Shown here: piece by piece, positions 7,426 to 13,070 of the stretch
Layout of the letters: each line of letters opens with the position of its first letter
Position numbering within the stretch: position 1 is the first letter of the stretch
The notes under the pieces: generated by a model
Seen by the model: only the letters and a program-made list of their open reading frames with translations
Databases searched by the model: none
What the model was told of the DNA's origin: nothing
Program-made: the position numbers and the translations under genes
Source of the DNA: Oleispira sp963933055
Lineage (GTDB): Bacteria; Pseudomonadota; Gammaproteobacteria; Pseudomonadales; Oceanobacteraceae
NCBI GenBank assembly: GCA_963933055.1
Contig: CAWVSY010000075.1
Location: 1 to 13,070, forward strand
Length of the DNA stretch: 13,070 nucleotides
Reading direction: 5' to 3'

Positions 7426-8748
7426 ATGTCGCGTTATATTTTTCCTGGTTATTTGGCCTTATTGTTCTGCCTACCTCTGCCTTTTGCGTCTGTGTATATT
7501 TGGGGCTGGGCTTTTTTTGCTGGGCTTTCTTGCAGTTTATTGGCGGCGCAGTTGTTATTGCCCGCAGCAAAAGCGGGCCGATCTCGCACGGCAGCGACTG
7601 CTACCAATACTATCCCTGCTTACAGCTATCCGGTTTTATTGCACTTGTGCCTGGTGCCTCTGCTTATTTTAATGCAATGGTTTTGGCACGTTATCAGTGG
7701 CTCTAGTGCGCACTACGATTTGTACCTAGAGGCATTGCAAAGTATTGGTTTGTGCAGTTTTTTTGCGCTTACGCTGTTATTGCTGAATACCCGAGATCGA
7801 ATTAAAACGACCATCTGGGTCGTTGTATTGGCCGGTGGTTTTCAGGCTTTGTACGGCTCACTCATGGTCATGAGCGGCTTGGAATATGGATTTTTCAGTA
7901 AGAAGTGGGCGTATTTAAGCAAAGCTACCGGCACCTTTGTTAATCGCAATAATTTGGCGGGTTATTTAGAAATGACCTTGGCTTTGGGTATTGGTTTTTT
8001 ATTGGCGTCATCTACTCACTACAGCGGTAATTGGCAGCAGCGTATGCGCCAGTTTATTGAAATGCTGCTAAGCCCGAAGGTGATTATGCGCCTTACGCTG
8101 GCCATTATGGTGATTGGCTTGGTGATGACACGTTCGCGCATGGGCAATACGGCGTTTTTTGCCAGCCTTATGCTAACGGGTGGCTTAGCATTGTTATTGA
8201 TGCGCAATAAATCGCAATCAACCACCATTCTACTTGCCAGCTTATTGATTATTGATATTGCCATTGTCGGTACATTTTTTGGTGTTGAGAAGGTTGCCGA
8301 GCGCTTGCAAGGCTCTAGCATTGAAAAAGAAAGCCGAGACGAAGTAAGCCGCGATACCTTTAATATGTGGCTAGAAAACCCTCTACTAGGAACCGGCGCT
8401 GGCAGTTATAAATACGCTTACCCAAGCCATAAGTCGGATGATGTAACTTCCACCCTGCTTTATGATTATGCGCATAATGATTATTTGGAATTTTTGGCTG
8501 AATTGGGTATTTTCCTGTATTTGGCGCTAGCGGCGGCGGTGCTTATTTCGCTATTTTGGGCGATTCAGGCAATGCGCTTGCGGCGTAATAGTTTACAGCA
8601 AGGCCTAGGCTTTGCTGCTTGCATGGGGATTATTGCGATTTTGATTCACTCGTCAGTGGATTTTAATCTGCAGATTCCCGCGAATGCGTTTATGTTTGTT
8701 TTTTTATTGGCGATCGCGTGTATTGCACGCTGGAGTAAATTGCGATGA
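7426..8748 (+). CDS. O-antigen ligase/polymerase superfamily (WaaL/Wzy_C) membrane protein
   Basis: A multi-pass inner-membrane glycosyl-transfer enzyme, 440 aa. It has about eleven hydrophobic segments, the Wzy_C-type blocks GTFVNRNNLAGYLEM (169-183) and TRSRMG (235-240), then a large periplasmic loop with ENPLLGTGAGSY (317-328) and YDYAHNDYLEFLAELG (346-361), and finally HSSVDFNLQIPANAF (408-422). Arginines and histidines in such loops bind the lipid-linked glycan in this superfamily. Members act as O-antigen ligases (to lipid A core), polymerases, or protein O-oligosaccharyltransferases (PglL/TfpO), and sequence alone rarely decides. The ATG at 7426 is chosen: a longer frame from a TTG at 7366 would begin inside the preceding terminator. 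The ribosome site is weak. Its stop overlaps the phosphatase ATG (ATGA). Being flanked by two small secreted Thr/Pro-tailed proteins makes a protein-glycosylation role worth considering. Confidence 0.88.
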   Translation: MSRYIFPGYLALLFCLPLPFASVYIWGWAFFAGLSCSLLAAQLLLPAAKAGRSRTAATATNTIPAYSYPVLLHLCLVPLLILMQWFWHVISGSSAHYDLYLEALQSIGLCSFFALTLLLLNTRDRIKTTIWVVVLAGGFQALYGSLMVMSGLEYGFFSKKWAYLSKATGTFVNRNNLAGYLEMTLALGIGFLLASSTHYSGNWQQRMRQFIEMLLSPKVIMRLTLAIMVIGLVMTRSRMGNTAFFASLMLTGGLALLLMRNKSQSTTILLASLLIIDIAIVGTFFGVEKVAERLQGSSIEKESRDEVSRDTFNMWLENPLLGTGAGSYKYAYPSHKSDDVTSTLLYDYAHNDYLEFLAELGIFLYLALAAAVLISLFWAIQAMRLRRNSLQQGLGFAACMGIIAILIHSSVDFNLQIPANAFMFVFLLAIACIARWSKLR

Positions 8749-9440
8749 TGCCTTTAATTCACACCCCTCATAGTGCGTTGATGACGTTCAGTAAAAATGA
8801 GGCGGGGACGGATTATATTGTGGGTGATATTCATGGTCATTATGACCGCTTAATGAGTCAGCTTACCGAGACGGGCTTTGATTTTAATGCCGACCGCTTG
8901 TTTTGCGTTGGTGATCTTATCGACCGAGGGCCCGACTCTCCGAAGATGCTGGCACTATTATCGGAGCCGTGGTTTTTTTCGCTATTGGGTAATCACGAAT
9001 ATTTTATGCTGAGTGGCCTAAAGCATAATAACAGCAAGCATAAGATGTTATGGCTGCAAAATGGTGGAGAGTGGATTGCGAGCTCTAACCCTGCTTTATG
9101 GTCTGGCTGGTTTGAGCAAATCGCTCAACTGCCTATTGCCATGCAATTGGAAGGCAAAGACGGCAAGCAGTATGGTTTATTGCATGCGGATTTCCCAAGC
9201 GATGACTGGGCTGATTATGCTGATTTCAATCAAGAAGAATTAGAGACTTGCCTTTGGTCGCGCCGTAACTTTGCGCAGCGCGCAACGCACTCGGTGGCCG
9301 GAATTGATTATTTGGTGCATGGGCATAATTCTACCGATCATGAAGTGGATGGAAAAAGTGAAGCCTTGCAGTTGGGTAACCGCTTATACATTGAGCCTGG
9401 CGGCTATAAAGGAAAGTCATTCATTATTTTGGCTATTTAG
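8745..9440 (+). CDS. PPP-family metallophosphoesterase (lambda phosphatase/PrpA-like)
   Basis: A predicted cytoplasmic di-metal phosphatase of the bacteriophage lambda/PphA type, removing phosphate from Ser/Thr (or other) phosphoproteins; the natural substrate is unknown. The 231 aa hold all signature blocks: GDIHGHYD (27-34), GDLIDRGPDS (56-65), GNHE (82-85), NGGEW (106-110), LHADFP (146-151) and VHGHN (191-195), supplying the metal-binding Asp, His and Asn residues and the catalytic His of GNHE. Length is close to that of lambda phosphatase and PphA (about 220). The ATG overlaps the stop of the WaaL-like gene (ATGA) and has GGAG nine bases upstream; an in-frame ATG one codon later and another at 8781 are alternatives. 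The linkage suggests co-production with the membrane enzyme, perhaps to control glycan assembly, which is inference. Confidence 0.93.
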   Translation: MMPLIHTPHSALMTFSKNEAGTDYIVGDIHGHYDRLMSQLTETGFDFNADRLFCVGDLIDRGPDSPKMLALLSEPWFFSLLGNHEYFMLSGLKHNNSKHKMLWLQNGGEWIASSNPALWSGWFEQIAQLPIAMQLEGKDGKQYGLLHADFPSDDWADYADFNQEELETCLWSRRNFAQRATHSVAGIDYLVHGHNSTDHEVDGKSEALQLGNRLYIEPGGYKGKSFIILAI

Positions 9441-9450
9441 TAAGCGAAAC

Positions 9451-9479
9451 TTGTTCAATTGGGATTTGCTGTATAAAAT
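9451..9479 (+). promoter_or_regulatory. Sigma70-type promoter of the second small secreted protein gene
   Basis: TTGTTC (9451-9456), a 17-base spacer and TAAAAT (9474-9479), with TGCTGTATA leading into the -10 just as in the promoter at 6812. It begins 10 bases after the phosphatase stop, so the small protein can be expressed independently of the upstream pair. Confidence 0.75.
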
Positions 9480-9516
9480 CAATAACATAGAAATTCTTAT
9501 TGAACGGACCCGTATT

Positions 9517-10035
9517 ATGCGTAAATTATTCACCGGACTTTTGCTTGCTGTTGCCCTTCCGGCTTCTGCCTCGGTTACTTCTGATATCGAAGCGGGCGAA
9601 CTTTCAGCGTCTGACATTATTAATAATGCGGTTTCTGCCTGTGGTGGTGATGCTTCTTGCCAAGAAGCGGTTATTGCTGATGCAGTTGCGGCGGGTATTG
9701 ATATTACTTCTGTTATCAATCTTGCGATTGCGGCGGGCGTAGAGCCTTTAACTGCCGTCACGGTTGCAACGCGTGCTGGCCTTGACGCCGGACAAAGCGA
9801 AGCATCCATTGCTGAAGCCGTTGCCAATTCGAACGGTGTTGGTAATGCATTAACCGCTACTGCTGGCGGCCAAGCAGGTGGTATTAACGTAGCCCCTTCT
9901 AACAATACACCAACACCTCCACCGCTAACGACAACAACGATTGTTGAAACAGGTGAAGGCTTGATTACTGAACCTACCGAGCCGCCAACCGGACCAACGC
10001 CTGGTTTTCCTGGTGGCATTAGCCGAGCAAATTAA
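9517..10035 (+). CDS. Small secreted Ala/Gly-rich protein B (paralogue of the gene at 6887)
   Basis: A 172-aa protein of unrecognised family. It has a Sec signal peptide MRKLFTGLLLAVALPASA with likely cleavage after ASA (residue 18). The cysteines C42/C48 match those of protein A, within ACGGDASCQE against ACDGGAACQE. An Ala/Gly-rich repeat core follows (AVAAGIDITSVIN, LAIAAGVEPLTAV, ATRAGLDAGQ), then the block TATAGGQAGGINVAPSNN. The tail is more Pro/Thr-rich than in protein A: after LTTTT there is a 25-residue insertion with TEPTEPPTGPTP, then the shared end GISRAN. The first 17 coding bases are identical in both genes. I chose the ATG at 9517, with GGA eight bases upstream, over a much longer upstream frame that overlaps the phosphatase gene. 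It carries its own promoter and terminator. Function is unknown; a secreted structural or glycosylated protein is plausible. Confidence 0.88.
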   Translation: MRKLFTGLLLAVALPASASVTSDIEAGELSASDIINNAVSACGGDASCQEAVIADAVAAGIDITSVINLAIAAGVEPLTAVTVATRAGLDAGQSEASIAEAVANSNGVGNALTATAGGQAGGINVAPSNNTPTPPPLTTTTIVETGEGLITEPTEPPTGPTPGFPGGISRAN

Positions 10036-10060
10036 TTGTTAAAGTCACGTTAGATTCTAA

Positions 10061-10085
10061 AGCCCGATTCGTTCGGGCTTTTTTG
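10061..10085 (+). terminator. Rho-independent terminator after small protein B
   Basis: Stem AGCCCGA (10061-10067) and TCGGGCT (10073-10079) with a five-base loop and a T run (10080-10085). The stem and loop are base-for-base the same as the terminator at 7342, showing that the terminator belongs to the duplicated unit. Confidence 0.93.
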
Positions 10086-10262
10086 TGGATTTTTTTTACC
10101 AATATTAATTACTTCTGGATAATGTTGACTTTGGTCAAATTATGTAAAAATATGTAAAAACATGAATTTCAAAAATGACGACCATCATTTATCAGGGAAA
10201 AGTATTATGAAATCATACACATAGAAGATATGACTACCCTATGTGATAAGGAGATTTCACAC
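10086..10262 (+). promoter_or_regulatory. Upstream region of the lipoprotein gene
   Basis: Contains TTGACT at 10125-10130, part of a small palindrome TTGAC-tttg-GTCAA (10125-10138), a direct repeat TATGTAAAAA (10141-10150, 10151-10160), and an inverted repeat CACATAG (10218-10224) / CTATGTG (10239-10245). A strong ribosome site AAGGAG (10248-10253) sits nine bases before the ATG. TTGACT could be a -35, but no good -10 stands at the right distance, so the promoter is not fixed. The CACATAG hairpin lies two bases before AAGGAG and could influence translation. Confidence 0.45.
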
Positions 10263-13070
10263 ATGAAAACCTCAAATAGACCAATAAATGGTTCTTTTCA
10301 AAAAACAGCTCTAGCGCTTTTAGTCAGCTCTGCCCTAGTGGGCTGCTCTGGTGGTGGCGGTAGTGGTGGCGGCTTAACAACGCCCGCCGCTGGAGGTTCT
10401 GGTGCAGCTGCTGCCGAGCAAGTCTCTCTTTCTGGTATTGCGATTAAAGGTTTATTAAAAGCCGCGACTGTTACGGCGTATTCTTTAGATAAGTCTATAA
10501 CATTGGGGACGGTTGAAACGGAAGAAGATGGCTCTTATGTTCTACCTAATATGGATTATCAAGGGGCTATTTTAGTCGAGCTAACCACCAACGCGAATAC
10601 CAAAACGGTATGTGATGCTGCAAATGGTTGTGCGGTGAGTGCTTCTACGGTTGTTTTTGGTACGAGTTATGCTTTTAACGATGCTAATTTTAAGCTGACA
10701 TCTGTATTACCTAATGCGTCTTTAGCTGCAAATCAAAAGCTAATGGTAACGCCTATTACTCACCTGGCAGCGCAGCGTATTATTAAGTCTGGCATTACTG
10801 AACCAGCCAAAATTCAGGGCGCGGTTAATGCGACGGCTAAGCTGTTGGGTTTAGACGGTGTTGATATTAATACATTGGCTCCGGTTGATATTACTAATCC
10901 TAATGCGGTTAAAACCGCTTCTTCTAATGCTCAAATGTACGGTGCTTTAGTGGGTGCTATTGCGACGCTGGCTGAATCAAAGCCAGGCACTTCTGTTGCA
11001 GACCTTCTTGAAAATCTTGTCGATGATTATTCTACCGATGGTGGCTTGTCGGGTAATTCTGCCGATGCTAATAAAATTACCCTTAATAATATTTTTGAAG
11101 CTGCAGGCGATGTGGTTACCGCTGCTGAAAATAAAGCAAACGAAGATAATGTGGTTATTGATTTAGGCACAATTAAAACAACCATCGCCACCGAGACTCA
11201 AGAAGCACAAGCAGCAGAACCGGATGCTGAAGTTGTTGAAGATGTTGTCGATACTGCCCCTGTTAGCCCTACCTCGGATTCTGCTAAGTTAGCAGCATTG
11301 CTAGAAGATGTTTCTACTTGGGATCAAGCGTTAGAAGCTGCTAGCGATAAGGGTATTTATCAACCTTTTGAAGATCAGCTGCAAGCGGCAAGTGATTTGG
11401 TTGAGGTGATTGCTGATCAATCTGCATTACTCACATCAACTGAGAGTTTGGTAATAGGCACTGAAGAAGAAGTTTATGCCTGCTGGGATAACGGCGACTT
11501 AGCCGAGAATGCTTCTAAAGCAGACTGTGATGCTGCTGGTTTTGACGGGGATTTTGAAACAGAGACTCGCGATGGCCTCCTTGTTACTGGGGTTGAGGTA
11601 ACCGCTAGCTTGGTTGAGTTGGTTGCATTTTTTGAGCGCGTTTACCGTAAAGATCCTACTCTACAGGATACAGATCTACAGGCTTTGGGTGATTTAACAC
11701 TTGATGATGCAATTGCGCTGGGTTATGACGGTTTATTTGTTCCTTCCCTTGAAGATATTGAAGACGGCCTTTTAAATACGGTGACCATTACACCGACCTA
11801 TGTAAATGACCGCATGGTATCTGCACAAGCTTCGTTTACTCATACCAGTCCTGGGGAGGAGTCTGCTACGTTCTCTTTATCGGTTGCCCGTAATGAAACA
11901 ACAACGCCAACGGTTACGTATCAGGTATCTGATGTAACGGGCTTTATCGATGTTGTCGCTAATTCGACAGATGATTATTTCTTCTCAAGCGATGGCGGTA
12001 AAATTGATTTTGTATTTACGGATACAACCGCGCGCGATGTCTTTTTAGGTGCCGTTGATGATTCTACCTTTGAGTCTTTTATTAATCTTTTAGAATTTAC
12101 TGTTGATATGAATATGACAGCCTCTAAAGGCTCTATTGACGGTTCTAATACTAGCGAGCAAGCCAGCATGGTATTTGCCGCGCATTTCAAAAAAGAGCAA
12201 GGTGCTTTTGCATTAACGAATGCCGATGTAAGTATCGATGTTGACGTTAAGAATATCGCGACCAATGAAACGCTTGCCGGTGCATTTAATTTTAAAACGG
12301 CGGGTTCTTTTGAGGAAGTACCTGTTTATGCAACTTCAGACTCTGTAACTCCAATCGAAACACTGCAAGACTATTTTGCCAATACGCTTGAGACTGAGTT
12401 TGAAGGTAATATTGTTACTCGACTAGCAGATGGTTCGGTTGCAATGTTCGACGGCAGCATTGCCGCTAAAACGTCTATTTATGACGGTGGTATTGCGCTT
12501 AACGGTAACATGTCGGTTATCGATGCTAATAACTTTGAAACAACATTTTCAGGCAACATTAACGCCGAATTTGTTACGCTTAAAAATGCCGATGGCACAC
12601 CTTACGTATTGCAAACTTACTCAGAAGCTATGCCTTCTAAAGTGGGCTTAATGGGTGTTCTTAGCACTGAAACAACGCAAGGTGTGGCTAAGGTTTCTTT
12701 GAATGCGGCCTTAGATGTTGATTATTCAACGTTTACTATGCCTGAATTAAATGTTCCTGCTTTCAATGAGAAGGTTGCCGATGCGACTTATATTTTAACT
12801 AATGCCCAGATAACGACTCCGGTTGTAGGCAAGGCGGAGTTCTTAACGAGCATTATGGTTCAGTTAGATTTACAAACTGGAGTAGGAACAACGGCGAATG
12901 CAATGAATGCAGCACAGCCAGAGCTGGCTATTAATACCAACTATCCTTTGGCTTATGCGAATGAGATTGCAGTGAGTTTAAATTGTTTTGATATGCCTGG
13001 TCCTGACATGCAAGATCCTGACATGCAAGATCCTGACATGCAAAATTCTAATCCTGAATTTATGTGCCAG
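10263..13070 (+). CDS. Large surface lipoprotein, truncated by the window end
   Basis: An open frame of 936 codons runs without a stop from the ATG at 10263 to the last base, so the C-terminus is outside. The N-terminus is a lipoprotein signal: basic start, hydrophobic TALALLVSSALVGC with lipobox LVGC and lipidated Cys28, then a Gly/Ser-rich linker (29-47). Residues about 55-110 (SLSGIAIKGLLKAATVTAY and LGTVETEEDGSYVL) look like a carboxypeptidase-regulatory-like beta sandwich, followed by a C-x5-C pair (C117/C123) and the block VTPITHLAAQRI (162-173) often seen in such lipoproteins. The remainder is acidic, with a mainly helical stretch (about 170-400), then beta-rich sequence. Near the edge is a PDMQD repeat. 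Composition is uniform and no frameshift is seen. Probably an outer-membrane, possibly surface-exposed lipoprotein; its partner is unknown. It follows the small-protein block in the same direction but is separated by a terminator. Confidence 0.88.
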   Translation, partial: MKTSNRPINGSFQKTALALLVSSALVGCSGGGGSGGGLTTPAAGGSGAAAAEQVSLSGIAIKGLLKAATVTAYSLDKSITLGTVETEEDGSYVLPNMDYQGAILVELTTNANTKTVCDAANGCAVSASTVVFGTSYAFNDANFKLTSVLPNASLAANQKLMVTPITHLAAQRIIKSGITEPAKIQGAVNATAKLLGLDGVDINTLAPVDITNPNAVKTASSNAQMYGALVGAIATLAESKPGTSVADLLENLVDDYSTDGGLSGNSADANKITLNNIFEAAGDVVTAAENKANEDNVVIDLGTIKTTIATETQEAQAAEPDAEVVEDVVDTAPVSPTSDSAKLAALLEDVSTWDQALEAASDKGIYQPFEDQLQAASDLVEVIADQSALLTSTESLVIGTEEEVYACWDNGDLAENASKADCDAAGFDGDFETETRDGLLVTGVEVTASLVELVAFFERVYRKDPTLQDTDLQALGDLTLDDAIALGYDGLFVPSLEDIEDGLLNTVTITPTYVNDRMVSAQASFTHTSPGEESATFSLSVARNETTTPTVTYQVSDVTGFIDVVANSTDDYFFSSDGGKIDFVFTDTTARDVFLGAVDDSTFESFINLLEFTVDMNMTASKGSIDGSNTSEQASMVFAAHFKKEQGAFALTNADVSIDVDVKNIATNETLAGAFNFKTAGSFEEVPVYATSDSVTPIETLQDYFANTLETEFEGNIVTRLADGSVAMFDGSIAAKTSIYDGGIALNGNMSVIDANNFETTFSGNINAEFVTLKNADGTPYVLQTYSEAMPSKVGLMGVLSTETTQGVAKVSLNAALDVDYSTFTMPELNVPAFNEKVADATYILTNAQITTPVVGKAEFLTSIMVQLDLQTGVGTTANAMNAAQPELAINTNYPLAYANEIAVSLNCFDMPGPDMQDPDMQDPDMQNSNPEFMCQ
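13002..13046 (+). repeat. Three tandem 15-base units inside the lipoprotein gene
   Basis: CCTGACATGCAAGAT at 13002-13016 and 13017-13031, and CCTGACATGCAAAAT at 13032-13046. Being a multiple of three, it encodes Pro-Asp-Met-Gln-Asp/Asn repeats and can change length without breaking the frame. The third copy differs by one base. Confidence 0.95.

Noticed and set aside
9417..10019. 200-codon minus-strand open frame opposite small protein B
   Set aside because: It is an antisense shadow of an Ala/Gly/Pro-rich gene; no ribosome site, and the sense strand has signal peptide, paralogue, promoter and terminator.
10355..10380. GGCGGTAG resembling an ops/JUMPstart element
   Set aside because: It lies inside the Gly/Ser-rich linker codons of the lipoprotein gene, not upstream of the polysaccharide operon.

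Overview
The window reads as part of the chromosome of a moderately AT-rich, probably marine Gammaproteobacterium. This is inferred from the style of the polysaccharide genes, the REP-like repeats and the lipoprotein; no rRNA or tRNA gene is present to fix the taxon. It holds ten protein genes, one of them cut by the right edge.

Left part (1-6358, minus strand): the distal end of a surface polysaccharide (O-antigen, capsule or exopolysaccharide) cluster. In transcription order it has a Wzx-type flippase, a Wzy-like integral membrane protein, a polysaccharide pyruvyl transferase, a family GT4 glycosyltransferase (probably a mannosyltransferase) and, after a 173-base gap, ManC, the bifunctional GDP-mannose pyrophosphorylase / phosphomannose isomerase. 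The first four are packed with overlapping starts and stops. Together they suggest a mannose-containing, pyruvylated polymer assembled by the Wzx/Wzy route; the initiating sugar transferase and chain-length or export genes are not here. Just beyond manC, the first 240 bases are three tandem copies of an ~80-base unit, each containing a REP-like hairpin.

Middle (6359-6886): a 528-base, very AT-rich divergent control region with an 8-base inverted repeat and a clear sigma70-type promoter facing right.

Right part (6887-10085, plus strand): a four-gene block whose outer genes are paralogous small secreted proteins (144 and 172 aa). Each has its own near-identical promoter and an identical terminator stem-loop. 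Between them lie a WaaL/Wzy_C-superfamily membrane enzyme and a PPP-type metallophosphatase joined by an ATGA overlap. The small proteins have a signal peptide, a C-x5-C pair, an Ala/Gly-rich helical-repeat core, a Thr/Pro/Ser-rich tail and a shared C-terminal end GIS[Q/R]AN. One reading is that the WaaL-like enzyme glycosylates these proteins; this is inference.

Far right (10263-13070): a large lipoprotein gene, open to the window edge, with a lipobox, a Gly-rich linker, a carboxypeptidase-regulatory-like beta domain and, near the edge, a 15-base in-frame tandem repeat. No phage, transposase, CRISPR or RNA gene was recognised.
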